Part shown: positions 38,639-51,290 of the stretch, one piece after another | How the letters are laid out: every line of letters starts with the position of its first letter | How positions within the stretch are numbered: position 1 is the stretch's first letter | Assembly: GCF_964204645.1 (NCBI RefSeq) | Contig: NC_134035.1 | Location: 3,970,501 to 4,030,500 of the forward strand | Source of the DNA: Tubulanus polymorphus | Taxonomy: Eukaryota; Nemertea; Palaeonemertea; Tubulaniformes; Tubulanidae | Length of the DNA stretch: 60,000 nt | Direction: 5' to 3' | Notes under the pieces: model-generated | What the model was told of the DNA's origin: nothing | What the model saw: only the letters and a program-made list of their open reading frames with translations | Database searches by the model: none | Made by a program: the position numbers and the translations under genes

Positions 38639-39540
38639 TGTATCTTATAGATTCATATTCTCGTAACTTTAAGTTACCATATCGAATAATATACACTTTT
38701 TTCGAACCGGGAAAATGAATATCAGGCCATCGTTTCAGGCCATTTTTTACGGATTCCATTCGTATTTTCGAACGTAAGAAATGTCGGATTAAGGCGAATT
38801 TCTAAATCGACGCGTCGAGTGCACCGAGTTCTTTTCCGTCGACTTAGCGTAAAAACAACTGGTCATTGGCGACCTACTATTCGATCTCAGGATAGCGGAG
38901 TGTGTCTGGTTGCCGTAACGTGCGGCACTTCTCACGCGATTCGGTTTCGTCGTCGAATTAGATCAAGATTCGCCCTGTTATTCTCGAGACAAAGGCGAGT
39001 GCATTTCGCCGCACTGATAATCTATCGAACTCGCTATAACTTGAATAGATGTCCGGTAATTCGATTTGTTCGAGGGCGCTATGAGCACCTAATTCGGTTA
39101 GGTTGAAAATGAAAACGACACTCGGTCGGCGGCGTCTCATCCCCGATAATTCCATAAGCGCAAATCGGTCGTCGATATACATCAACTTCGCAAATCGAAT
39201 GATACGGTCGTATTTTCAGTTCGGTTCGTGAGTAACGGCTGAGAATTCCGACGACAGATTAACGTTATACAGTATCATTCTTTTAAAAACGACATCAGCG
39301 GTGCTCGTAATTATAGAGAAGTGCTACGTTATCTTATAGCTGTAAAAGCGTGGGGTTTTATATCGAGCCGCGCGGTTCTGAGGATGTTTTCCGCGTCGTC
39401 GCGACGCCAGGCCGTTTGATGACGACGTTTATGAATAGTGTCGGTTTTTTAATCAACGATTGCACAGACTTGAGCTCGCGTCCGTTCGCGGCTTTTGTTT
39501 ATGGCAATAAGCAGCTCATCGCGCTTAACATAACGCTCTT

Positions 39541-39647
39541 AGAGAGACAAAGAGAGAGAGAAATAGGGAGGATGAGAGAGTCAGGATGGAGATGAGATAT
39601 AGAAGATAGACGGGGAGTGAGTGGGGGAGAGAGAGGATAGGCAACGG

Positions 39648-39695
<48 letters not shown>

Positions 39696-39740
39696 CAGAG
39701 TGAAAAGAAGACGGGGAGAGAGAGAGAGAGGAAGGAGAGT
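39541..39740. repeat. GA-rich microsatellite with a G run
   Basis: A purine tract on the + strand with a GA run of about 35 bp ending in a run of G (about 39685-39694). The Arg/Glu/Gly-rich ORF over it is an artefact. Confidence 0.9.
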
Positions 39741-42634
39741 GGTGAGATTAAGAATTCCGATATGGATTTATGTTTTTGCCCGAAAATTCACGAACGACGG
39801 TTGAATATATAAAAAGCGCAATCTGTCCAACCAGTGAAAAAGGGAAGCAACATTTCAGGGGAAAACTGGAGCTTATAATCGCTTTCTATTGAGTAGTGTG
39901 GGCGAGAGGGGGTAGTGGGGGTATAGGAAGGGATTATGTATACGGTATAGTCTCTCGGATAAGCGCCCGCCGTCGTTATAAAGGAAGTTAAGAGAGGAGG
40001 AAGTGCACCTCAATCCTCTTATACGCTAACAGGATCAGACGCACGCGTTCAACCTTCTACGATGAAACGACGACGACTGCGGCGGCGGAGTGACTTGAAC
40101 TCGGCAGCAGCCGCACGCACGCACTCCTCACCGCAAACGACGGCGGCGAAAACCAGGTGTGCGCTCAGTCGCAAAATACAAGTAAATATTGGAACAGTTC
40201 AATATTACATTCCTTGAAGACAGACAGACGACGACGCTGACGATGCCGATGATGATGATGATGCATCAGCGCTACTCAACTCGAATCGTATATCGCGCGC
40301 GAATATTAAGGATTTCGCTCGGTGTACTGTTTCCATTCAATGATACCCGCCCGCGACTCGGTAACGAGCTAAGAAGCACGCAAAAATCTCATTTCAATTA
40401 ATAATGCTCGTCTCGTGTGTAATTGTTGTCGAATCTGCTGCGCGGGTTTGTTAGGTTCGCCTCTTTATTCGCGTCGAGTAAATCATTTATGACGAATGGG
40501 GGCAATTTCTTCTTCGGCTGCTGCGCGATCCGCCGCAACTTTTTTGGTTTCCCGCAAAACCTTCGGTGCTTCATCGGTATAGGTCGTAATCATAATGTAT
40601 TTTATGGTGATTAACGCGCTTGTTGGTTCAGGAGTTGGGTGAGAGTTGGTGTGCGGTGCCTAATGACATTCGCGTCGGTGCAGGAAGCTGGATCAGATAA
40701 GCGATTGGAGAGAAAGTTACGGAGTTTAAAGAAATGATTGACAATATAAGCCATTCGCCGCGAGATCCGCCGAGTTTATTTTGCTGTATGTTATTGACAT
40801 ACGTTTGACCACGGACTCTAAAAAGACGTGTCATAATCATATAATAATAATGATAATAATTTCATCATCAATTAACAAATACAAAATTGCAAATAGAATG
40901 CACGATAGAATTAGTAGATTGGTGATATGGACCTGAACATAGCCTCAAAGGCTGTAGGCAATCACTAGGATGTTCTCGTTGAAAAAAGGGACCCTCATAT
41001 CATTATCTACCATCAAAGAATTAGGTCTTCACTGTCTATGTACAGACAGCCTCATAGTTTAGATATTTAGTGTCCCTTGCGGTGTATAGGTACTTGAAGT
41101 ACCTCTCTTGAATTATTCTTTATGAGGTTGCCGCTGTGAAGGGTACTTTTCAGACTCCATGGTATATATTTCGTAGCGCACTATAGCACCAACTGAGACC
41201 TTGTTCCAACACTCGCTTCAGATTTGAATATCATCGGTAAGAAGGTATCAGTGATTGTGTCCTCATCCTTGTAATCGTTAGTATAGACATGAGTTTTTTC
41301 ATGGAAAAGGTAATAATAAGCGAATTTGAAAGATATTTCTACGAGTCCAATCCAGAGGAACTAAATGAAAATAATCAAAATGGAAAAAAAAAATACGGGA
41401 AAAATTGAACTGACCCAGCGGCCGTTTCCAAAAATATGGCGCCTTGAAACTGTAAAAAGGTTTAGATGTGGTTTTACTCCGAAATTTCGGGTCCAGGAGT
41501 TCACTGACTCAGACCACACTATCGGTATGGTATGTTCTAATTAAATTTATTCATATCTTTTTGTAATATGGCGCTTATCGCGGCAATTAATTAGCGCATA
41601 ATATGGAAAACGTTTTTGCCGAGTGACTAAGGGGACATTTCTGCCGATCTGTTCAGCGCGCCTAATGTAAAAACGTTTCCGAATTGTTATCTAGTTATCA
41701 AGGGAGATGCATAGCCTTTCACGTGATAAAACTTAAAATCTATCCATTACGTATCCATCATCGCTGGTGCGATGACAGAGCGCGGGTTGTCGTTCGGTGG
41801 AGGGCTATACAGTCGTTTGCAAAGTGTTTTGTTTGTCGTAATGCGTATATAATTTCGAAGCGCGCGCGCGGGTGTGTATGGAGCATGCTGATATATGCGG
41901 ACCGTGTCGATTCATTTAATATTTATTTCATACCCGTTCCCGCGGGACGCATCGCAATTCAGCGCGCATTAGCGACGGAGGCGAGGGAACTGCGAAACAA
42001 ACAAAAAACAAATGAGTCCCGGTTATCGAGCAAACAAAACGCCGGCGTTTTCGAACACCAGGAATCAGCACTGATCGTTAATAGGTTTATGCTCGCTGAA
42101 TACTAGTCTCATGATTATTTTATGAGAATCATTATCAGCAACACGGTCCCTAGATGAATCGCGATGAACTCGCGTCGCAAACCGGGACCACCCTCGAAAA
42201 GGGCGTTGCTCTTTGAGTCGTCTAGACAGAAAATGTTGTCTGGGATTTTTTCGCGTTTTTGATTAGTGATTAAATCAATTTTCCAAATAACTCAGCTCTC
42301 GCGTTCACGTATATATCATAACACGGCCCCGAGCGCTACGTAGGCTGATACAGGGCTTCATGCAATCGGAGGAAATTCTTAGAAAGTTAACTTTGCGCCG
42401 AGGAAAGTCTTATTTCGCAGTTTGCCATTAGCATCATTCTCGTTGACAAGTAATCTTTCGTGAACTAAATGAAAAGAAAACTTCGAACTTTCCCCGATTG
42501 GTTTTCCAAGTATCCGCGTATCCGACGACACTGTCGTATAAACATTCATCCTGTCAGTTTTGTGTCGACGAACAATGCGAACATCAATTTCATACATACA
42601 TCCTTGAATGTACATTTCTATATGTTTGTTTCTC

Positions 42635-42724
42635 GCTAAACCGGAAGTCGATGTGTCGCGTACGCCGCTGTATATATACATACATATACGGAATCATTGT
42701 CGCGTACGTAATTTCCGGTTTAGC
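42635..42724. repeat. Weak fold-back element
   Basis: Ends are inverted (GCTAAACCGGAA against TTCCGGTTTAGC), and GTCGCGTACG occurs directly repeated inside. Only the outer 12 bp pair well. Confidence 0.45.
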
Positions 42725-43973
42725 CGTATTTCGTAGAACTCTGCAGTTAGAGCAACAAATATTGGTTCGCAAAATCGTCGTCGTCGTCGTCGTAGGCGAG
42801 GTCGCGGCGAAACAATGAATTTATATGAAATGGATAGTTTATAATTGCACCGGTAACGTTTTGAATACGAGGCAATATTGTTACGGCTTAATTACATTAG
42901 CAACTCTGCACAATGATACGTATTATATAATATATTGCGTGTACTGCCGTGTTTACATCGCTAATGGACCGATCATTGCATACTGCTCAGATTTTAAATA
43001 CGCCAGTCTCCGATAACGGAAAAGTTGCATTGTTATTTCGAGGTATCGCTCGACGAAGCCGTATCGACCGATCACGTGACCGACCCCCGCTATGTATATA
43101 TACGCGCGTTCGCATAATGATAATAATACCGTTCCGATATCGCTATTCATCTGACTTCCGGTATTTTCAATTTACTGAGTGCGAGAAAGAGCATCTAGTG
43201 CTCTCTTCCTCTCTCGTGGATAGTCTGCGCGGAATACGCTCAAAACGCGTACTTCAACAACATTTTCATCGTCATCGTTATCATCATCGCGATCCTCATC
43301 AAACCCTATTCACCGCAGTATACCTGCATACACGCGTACATACGAGCCTGTATCGGGAAATAATGATAGTAATACGAAACGTATTTCCGAAAAAAAGCCC
43401 TTCGATGAAAACGGCAGTAATTTTGTTCAAAGCTGGTTTTTCGTTCTATTTTTGTTGCAGTTAATACCATCGGACCCGTAACGACATTTGTATAAAGATT
43501 CAGTACTCAATACGTAAAACGTTATCGAATATGGTCAGCTCTATGAAATTGAGGTGGCTTATTTTTGCATAGACATGGTCGTCTATAAACGTGTAACGGG
43601 GTTGAGGATGTCATAGCCCTCGCCGATTCGTCGATGGCATCGTCCGAAAAAGAGCTATTTAAAAAAATCATAAAATCAAGAATTCGCCGGATTGTCCGGC
43701 ATTACGTGACGTGAATGTAAACTCGGCGCTGATTGGCCGGCGCTACTTCCGTCGAGATTCGCGCGTCCGCGGGAAAAAATGTGAATAACTGGGAAAAAAA
43801 GACGGAATGCTCCGAGTTTATACGATTGCACGGCCGCCCTGTTGAAAAATCGCATTGGCGAGGCTTCACCGCTGGCTTATTAGCGATAAAAACGTCTCGG
43901 AAAGGATTCGCGTCCGTCGTCGCCGAAAGAAGCCTTCGAAGAGTCGTCGACCGAATGACGTCATCGACTTACC

Positions 43974-44046
43974 GTTCTATTTTACTCCCTCCACTGACGT
44001 AGTTTAAATGTAGCACTATGCGTGAGTGGAGGGAGTAAAATGGAAC
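43974..44046. repeat. Short palindromic element
   Basis: The left arm TTCTATTTTACTCCCTCCAC is mirrored by GTGGAGGGAGTAAAATGGAA. Arms are about 26 bp with few mismatches, around a 20-bp centre. No further copy was seen. Confidence 0.8.
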
Positions 44047-44112
44047 TGCAAGTAATAACCACCCCGAATATGATAAAGCGCTGGAATTCCTGACACGTGA
44101 CGATGCAAGTCA

Positions 44113-44185
44113 GAAAGGAGAGCAAGAACAAGAGGAAGGAAAGAAGAGAAGAGAGAAGAAAAGAGAAGAGAAAGAAGAGAGAGAA
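44113..44185. repeat. GA-rich purine tract
   Basis: An imperfect AAGAGAGAAG-type run lying directly after the palindrome at 43974. No unit is strictly repeated. Confidence 0.85.
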
Positions 44186-44331
44186 CACGTCGGGTTCCTT
44201 ATTGAAACTAGTGAATTTCGCCCGTCACGCAGGCAGATCATCTGGCCAGACTACCAAGCTGTGAAATGATGTTTGACTACATAACTAAGGGTAGAGGGTG
44301 AGCAGTTAGGGGAAGGATACAAACTATGAAT

Positions 44332-44552
44332 TAAGGATAACAAATTGATACCGTTTATCTCATTTCTGCTGAGCTTAAAGGTTGACCCGACCGACCGCCA
44401 ACCCTGCACGTGCACTACTTTCAGAAAAAAATCAATATCAAGCTTACAATAACAGACCCAGCAGCTGTAGAAATGAACTGATTACAGATTCTATTCGGTT
44501 TACAAAAATGACCCGGCCAATTAGCAGAAACGAGGTATCACTTTTTTAGCCT
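44332..44552 (+). mobile_element. TIR element (MITE-like), copy 2
   Basis: Matches 9064-9289 over its whole length. Shared blocks are TTCTGCTGAGCTTAAAGGTT, AACAGACCCAGCAGCT, AATGACCCGGCC and AGAAACGAGGT. The right end CTTTTTTAGCCT is intact, and the left end is degraded (TTAAGGATAACAAATTGATA). Confidence 0.7.
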
Positions 44553-47504
44553 AAACTATAAACATTCTGTTCTCGACACGAAACGACCCACGACGCGAAG
44601 GCGTGAATTGATGCGGTGTATCTCGAAGGACCTCGACACATACTTCTTTCTAATAGATAGACATATTACTGGTTGTGTAGGTCTGATTTCGCCGTGTAGG
44701 GAACAACGACAACGACCGCTGCGTATCAATTAAACAGAAAACTCGTTTAAAACTAATAAAACGATCCCGCGACTTTTTCGAAGATTTCTCGCCATAAATC
44801 AGGATCAAGAGATCATTTCATTTAGATACGAGTCGACGTTGCGAATACTGGATTAAGAAGTCGACGAGCGAAACGGGAATTAAAATGATTTTCATTCATT
44901 TCACCTTCCGAGCCGAACGCTGCCGCGGTAATCGAGGATCCGCTAGGGGCGGTATAGTATGCGCATGAGCGCTTTATACAGGGTGGTCACCGACCTGGAA
45001 AACGTGAAACACCTTTGAAACTCAGATGAAAAAAAACTGACAAAACTCAGGGAAGTACGATAATGCTATTGACCACGTGTTTCTTTATCAATACGTGATT
45101 CAATGAAACGTAAATGCAACATTTTAAACATAGAAATTTGTCTGATTCACTCACAGGGAATTTTGTGTAATCACACAGAAATCGGGGAAAACTCGGTGAC
45201 TTTGTAAATGTGCTTATAATGGGCTCCCACGCAGATTCAAAAGAGAATTAACTATATCCAATTTACGGATATTTCAATTACTCCGATTGCAAGGAATATG
45301 AAAAATACATTCAACGCATCCACGTCGAAACTCGTGTGGTATTCTAGAATACCCGAAGATTTTGTCTATCGTTTTCCGCCTAGGTTTCTTATTTCTAATA
45401 CCCCACCCCCGCACCGTCCTCCCACCGCTTCTACGGAGAACGCGGGGCGCGACGACAAAGAGAACCGGTACAAATCTGTCTTTCCGAACAAACGTCTGAA
45501 ATCAGAGTCAACGAAACGAAAAACGGCTGGGAATTGAAGCGTCATTAGAACAGTCGTGTTATACCTTTGTGTTGTTTTCGTTTTATTTTTTGTCGTCGTT
45601 CGGTCGTATACACGCGGAAACGCGGTCATATTTCCGAGGATTATTCTCGCGATCTGGCGCGCTCGCGCAAGAGTCTCGCCGCGCCGCGCCGCCGGATTCC
45701 CGGCTGATTAGCTTATTTAACGGGCGTGAAAACGGTTCGTTCGTCGAGGTTTGAAGTCGGGGTAAAATCGGCGAGAGGAAATAGCTGGGATCAGCTACTA
45801 CAGCGAGTTCGCTCGTGATTGATAACCCGTCGCGCGCTCCGACGATACTCGAAACTATCATTCAATTTCGGTAACAATTCACTTCATCGTACGGTAACGA
45901 TGATACAAATGCGATTGAAACATCGTTCGTTAACCCTGACGGTTTTGGTTTGCGTCCACGAAATTATGTTTGACGTGTTTCTTTTCTTCTTGTTTCGTTT
46001 GATACAACATCGCGTATCGTGTAGGTCACAATTTCCGGGTCCGATTCGCGTGTATAGACACCGGGCGAAAACCAGCCGCGAAAGGTTGTTGTCATTTCAT
46101 CTCTTTTTTTCAGACTTCGGTTCGTCATTTGCACGTTGTAGAAAAACCTCTTATTTATTTCCACGAAGCTTTGATCGCATAAAGTTATTAAGTACAGTTA
46201 GTCGTCGCTTACATACTGTAAGTTGTAATCCAGGGCCTCAGATGTCTAAAGGGCAAAATTGATCGACGGATTACACGACGATGATTCCTACTAAGTGTTT
46301 ATGGACCTCGTCGAACACTGCTGACATTGACATTTGAGATTTCGACTTTTCTCGGGAATCGCTGCGGATCTCGGGATGCAGCTAGCGCGCACTCGAAAGA
46401 AGCGGCGAGTATCTGCTATTATAACCTCGCCATTGTCGGCAGAGTTACTTACATACGCACTGTTTCCTTCGCGCTGGTATCTCGCTCTCTTTTGACGAGA
46501 CGCAACGATAAAGAAGCAATAAGGAAATTGCGTCTGATATATCTTGCGGGAGCATAATCCGCCGGATTATACAGTGTTCGTTAATTCAACTGGGGCCCAT
46601 TCGGAAAGCCATCTAAGATCCATCATACGCGTTTGGCCGAGTAGACCTGATATCGTGGGACGAGCGCACTGCGCGCGTGCAGTGACTAGCATCCGAGCAG
46701 AAAGACCTAAGACCTAGAAGTCTTCGTGTCTCTCTGGTCGTTTTTTCTTATTCTTGCGTTTGGAGTCGATTTCGAAATTCCGATAACGCAGCGCGAGCCT
46801 CTCAAGGTTTAGAGCCTTTCCGAGATCAGATTAGGACGTTAACGGGCGCCGATACCCGCGCGTGCCCATAAAACGAGAATAACGCCCTATTAAAGAAGTC
46901 TGCGATGACCAATGAGAGTATGATGGAAATATAGTGTAACGGACCTGACATAGACCGGTGCGCTAACGAACTGATTCATTCTGCACCGCGTCGGTTTCCA
47001 AATCTCGTGATTAATTCATTCGGTCCTGTTGCTCACGCTGCCGTAGATAACGACCTATTGGTCATCGCTTGACTCAGTATCTCGGGTGCTTTACACCTAC
47101 GTAAATATCGTCGGCGGCCACCTGCCACAGTTTACAGCTCGTATAAGAGCGGTCTCAATGAATATAGAATGGATCGGACAGTTGTTACTCACCACTGGTC
47201 GAAATCTAGCTTATCTTGCTAGTGAACAACGAATTGTTAGATTCCTGATTAAAAAAAACGATATCAGCCGCGAGTTTTTATTTTCATTCAGTAGGTGTAT
47301 CTTCCTCGCGTATTGTTTGATTACCGCTTTGTGTCATCAGATGTTCGCCGCGCGATGATCAATCGTCTGTCGTTTAAGCGGTCAACACCTAACGAAAATC
47401 GGTCGTGTTTTGTAACGTTCAGGTGTTGTTCCAGCGGTCATCAAAAAACAACCGACCGACCGTGGACGGAGTATTAGAGCCTGGCGGCACCGGTTCCGCA
47501 GTCC
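44553..47504. other. Intron 1: no gene seen
   Basis: ORFs up to 147 codons (45819-46262) overlap others on both strands and show no family resemblance. No notable repeat. Confidence 0.4.
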
Positions 47505-47900
47505 ATGGTCTGAAGTTGTTGCAGTGGTTATGGAACTAAAATAGTCTTAGAATTCTTCTTAAGTTGTTAGATTGGGTTATAGAACCAAAATGAGCTTTGA
47601 ATGAGTTTCGACAAGTTGTTAGATTGGCTATAGAACTGTAATAATCTTAGACTGGTCTTAAGTCGATATATTGCCTAGAACCAGAATGACCTTAGACTGT
47701 TCTTAAGTTGTTAGGTTGGCTATAGAACTAAAAATGAGCTTAGACTGGTCTTAGGCAGGTGTGGTGGGTCTGTAAGGGACACTCAATCAAAAAATCAAAT
47801 GAAATTTACCAACCAAATAAATAAAAGGGACAATCCCTATTTTAAGATTTAAAAAAATGATGTTGTTAGATTGGTCTAAGCCTTAGCTTTGACTAAGGCA
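47505..47900 (+). repeat. ~45-52-bp minisatellite, locus 2, interrupted
   Basis: Units with TTAAGTTGTTAGATTGG and TATAGAACCAAAATGAGC, at spacings of about 52, 47 and 45 bp. The array stops at TTAGACTGGTCTTAGG (47740-47754) and resumes as TGTTGTTAGATTGGTCTAAG after 47862. The gap is filled by a reversed copy of the ~145-bp repeat. Locus 1 is at 29690-29945. Confidence 0.85.
47754..47857 (-). repeat. Dispersed ~145-bp repeat, copy 4 (truncated)
   Basis: On the minus strand it reads TTAAAATAGGGATTGTCCCT, then GGTAAATTTCATTTG, GTGTCCCTTACAGACCCACC and ACACCTGCC, and stops there. The GGGAGCGAAA and GAAATCGGAAATCGAA half is missing. It interrupts the minisatellite, so it arrived after the array existed. 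Confidence 0.8.
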
Positions 47901-48609
47901 CCAGCCCTTACTGGTGCACTGCAGGTAATAAGTACACGGTATATGCACGGTGGGTTGCTACATTACAGGAATCAGTAGAAACGGCGGCCTCAAAAGGAGA
48001 CAGGCGGACAGACAGGAAATCGTTCACATCTTTTCTTTTTAGTGACAAGACGGTATCAATTATGGGGTCTGGTATTGTAGACTGGATGTACGGAAGGAAA
48101 GTGGTGAGATTTCTAATAATATTCTCTCGTAGAGAAGATGCCTCTGTCTCTTATTACAAGTGACATATAATCAATCTCACAGCCTAAGCCACCTCCGAAA
48201 CTTTGGTTACCATCGTTCCTGTGGGATTCAATTATAGCCGAACGGGTTTCGCTAACCTGTCATCGGTAATCTTATAAAAGCCACGAATCTAAGTATGTCC
48301 CGGGCAGAATTCCGTGCCCCGGCTCTACGTCACGGCGCAGTAACATAAATCTAACTTGACAATCGAAATGATTCGTGATGACGGATCGCGCGCACACTCG
48401 CCGAGACGTCTTAATGCGCTACTCAAATTTTAACACGAGTCATCTCGTATAGCGTTTGTTCGCCTCGTCGTCGTTCGCCGTATGTTCATATACGAGAAAC
48501 AGGCGGTTTTCAGCAGTTGAAGAGAAAATTTTCGCTCTTAGAAATTTACGCAAAAGTTCATACTCAAATCAGGTATTTTTATGCATTGTGGTTGTTCTTA
48601 CTCAATCCC
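47901..48609. other. Intron 1: no gene seen
   Basis: Ordinary mixed sequence with no supported ORF and no repeat noticed. Confidence 0.4.
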
Positions 48610-48781
48610 CTCAGTCAGTCAGTCAGTCAGTCAGTCAGTCAGTCAGTCAGTCAGTCAGTCAGTCAGTCAGTCAGTCAGTCAGTCAGTCAGTCAGTCAGTC
48701 AGTCAGTCAGTCAGTCAGTCAGTCAGTCAGTCAGTCAGTCAGTCAGTCAGTCAGTCAGTCAGCCAGCCAGCCAGTCAGCCA

Positions 48782-48850
<69 letters not shown>

Positions 48851-48857
48851 TCAGTCA
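48610..48857. repeat. TCAG tetranucleotide microsatellite
   Basis: About 248 bp. The first ~150 bp are pure CAGT units. From about 48760, CAGC and CAGT units alternate irregularly. Because the period is four, all three forward frames stay open and give Ser/Gln/Val or Ser/Gln/Pro/Ala repeats, so the overlapping ORFs of 129-138 codons here are artefacts. Confidence 0.95.
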
Positions 48858-49589
48858 ATGCAGGGTTCATGAATCTTGGAGGCCATGTGTGCTGCCGTAC
48901 GACCCGGGATGAAACGACATATAGCGTGATGGGCCGAATATCAAAAACTGATCGAATGGAATATTTTTAACTTCATTATCACCAGGCGACAAAGGCAAGT
49001 CGTAGAATTAGATTACCATCGTACAGCCAGTCGTTCGGGCTATTATAGATTAAACATGTAAATTACGCGTTGAAGCCGGTGCTCTTTGGATCGGCCGAAA
49101 CGATGCCGGATCAGTCCCGCGGGAAATCAGAATCATCGGCACGCAACCGTCGCGTACAACAATGTTACCGTCATTAACATCATTACCTGACTGCCTGCTA
49201 ATATAATTCACAAAGAACTGCCGAACACCCTGTCGACGACGAGAAAAAAAGCTCGGCGCTCCGGCGTTCGATTTCCATATATCGGCGTCGACTATTCGAT
49301 CATCGAATCGAGATTTTTCGGCGTATAATAAATTAATTGATCGTTTTCCGATGTCGTCGGTTTTCGAGACGAATGCGGATGTAGAATCGACGCGGTCGCT
49401 TCATCAATTTCAGAACTCAACCCGCATGGGTGCGAAATTAAGTCATATTTCAACGAAGTCTATATAGGAATTTCGTTATAATAATCATAAAAATTAATCG
49501 TAATGATAACTTTCGAAATACGGCTATTACTGCCAGACGATCATCTGAAATTCGTCTTCTTGAACCGGTTTATCGAACGGGGATCTATA
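48858..49589. other. Intron 1: no gene seen
   Basis: Nothing recognised apart from the start of the reading frame of the retrotransposon remnant described next. Confidence 0.4.
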
Positions 49590-49810
49590 TGGTTCACTAT
49601 CTTTATTTCTTTCGCGGCGCCTCGTTCGTGGAATAATTTGCCAATTCATATTCATAACCGACCAGCGGTGCAGTCTCGCTTTGAAAACATTTCTATACTC
49701 TCAAAGAGTTTCGTGATTAGTTACTGCTTACAAGAATAAATGAATATTTGTAAAGAGCTTTGAGATTGTTTTAATGTAAATGTAATATTATCATTATTAT
49801 TATTATTATC
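49590..49810 (+). pseudogene. Remnant 3' end of a non-LTR retrotransposon
   Basis: The frame starting at 49503 reads FAAPRSWNNLPIHI from about 49611. This fits the motif (S-F-A-PR-WN-LP) found just after the reverse transcriptase domain in CR1/Jockey-like elements. The frame ends in a stop at 49737, and ATTTGTAAAGAGCTTTGAGA and a TTA-rich tail (about 49790 on) follow. This order (stop, GCTTTGAGA, short repeats) is typical of such 3' ends. The catalytic part is absent, so it is a dead 5'-truncated copy. The family assignment is by motif memory and is not checked. Confidence 0.6.
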
Positions 49811-50056
49811 TTTAGTATTATTATTAGTATTATTATCATCAACTCCCTCAACACGATCGTGCGTATAAATACAAGTATGATTGCAATGATAATACAGATT
49901 TAAACTCCTATTATGTATTCTTGTATTTACACGCACAATCGTGTTGATGATAATAAAACTAATAATGATACTAATAATAATACTAAAGATATTAATAATG
50001 ATAATGATAATAATACATTTACATTAAAACAATGATAATAGATTTATACTCCTATA
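49765..50056. repeat. Inverted repeat built from the retrotransposon tail
   Basis: The left arm starts ATTGTTTTAATGTAAATGTA and runs through TTAGTATTATTATTAG to AACACGATCGTGCGT. The right arm mirrors it, from ACGCACAATCGTGTTG to TACATTTACATTAAAACAAT (ending 50033). A direct repeat, GATTTAAACTCCTAT and GATTTATACTCCTAT, lies in the centre and just after the right arm. A second, reversed insertion or an inverted duplication would explain this. Confidence 0.8.
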
Positions 50057-51290
50057 GTCAGGCAGCTTAGGTACATATTTATGCAGAATTTCAAAATAAG
50101 TTTAGAAAGTTGATACTCATATATTCAAATTAAGGCCGATGTAAATTGTCATTAAGATACCGAATGTATTATGTTTCACTAAAATGAACAGGGATTAGCA
50201 CGAACAGGGATTGCCACGAACAGATTGTTCCAGGTGCTATATATATAGGGTAAATTGAAGAATAATTTTTGAATAATATTCATGAATGAAGCTCATTAGC
50301 ATCAGTGTTCCATCGACCTATTTACTGCCATGCTTATCAAAAATAAGGATGCGCAGTTCCAGAGTTCTGAGTTAAGATTTGATGCCGAGTGAACGCATTG
50401 AAAATGAACTAATTCTAACACATCTCATTACAGCTGTAGAACTGCAACCAGTTCCGCGATTTTCACCTTTTATATTTAACGAAAGTCAAACTCAACTGGA
50501 ATCTGTTGAATTGGGCCAATGAATATTGTCATATCAGCGAATAATCATCATTTTGTGAGGGATTATTAGATTGCATTTACATAAGTACTTTTAGACAAAT
50601 TAGAACAATTAATTCAAAAGCGATATCCCTTGAAATCCTAGTAAAACCTGTTAATTGGCGTTAGAACCGATTTGAAAACGCAGCCGGCCGTTTGCGTTAG
50701 AAATTCGCTTCGATAATAAAAATCACTCGTCGCTGATTGTTTCAACGATTCATCGTCAACATTAACATCCGAGGTAAGCTTGAAATAATGTGTCTAATAT
50801 TCAAACAATATTGGTTGCGCGATTTATTCTATTCGACTTTGAGAAGGTAAAAAATCCGATGAGATAAATATCGGCAGCGGCGTTAGTTTTTCTTTTTCCA
50901 TAATCGTAGTACGCAGAGAATGCTTCGCGTATTTCAATTTTTTTTTTGTGGTGCGCGTAAAACTCGAACGAAAATTCGAAAACCGTTCAGATTTCAAATC
51001 GGATTTTATGCGCCTTCTTCATTCGCCGCATCTGTCGATTCGCGAGAGTGTTTCATCTGACAGTAAGAGTCTGCGCAGTTCCCTTCGTAGTCTCTCGAAA
51101 TGTCTTGTGTTTCGTGCGCGCAACGTATTGTGCGCATTATAGGACAATCGTAATCGTTACGGTGCGCGTCGTATACTGAAGTATTTAATTTTAATATCAG
51201 GGTATTGTCTGTTGGGCACTTATTTATCTATATACCCACGAAGCTTCTGCTGACTTTTTAAGGGGCAGTTCTATTTTCGAACGGTGTGAA
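50057..51290. other. Intron 1: no gene seen
   Basis: No supported ORF. A local duplication of ACGAACAGGGATT and ACGAACAGATTG lies near 50199-50225. Confidence 0.4.

Larger units (their letters stand above)
38639..43973. other. Intron 1: no gene supported
   Basis: Contains a GA-rich tract (39541-39740), a GATGAT run (about 40245-40263) and a weak fold-back at 42635-42724. The two long forward ORFs here (41684-42106 and 42949-43464) have biased, low-complexity composition and no recognisable domain. Confidence 0.45.

Noticed and set aside
41684-42106. 140-codon forward ORF
   Set aside because: No family resemblance and no supporting signals.
42949-43464. 171-codon forward ORF
   Set aside because: Rich in Arg, His and Tyr from CAT/CGT-type repeats, overlapped by an opposite ORF, and without any recognisable family.
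48456-48970. Three overlapping forward ORFs with Ser-Gln-Val repeats
   Set aside because: A tetranucleotide repeat keeps all frames open, so these are artefacts.
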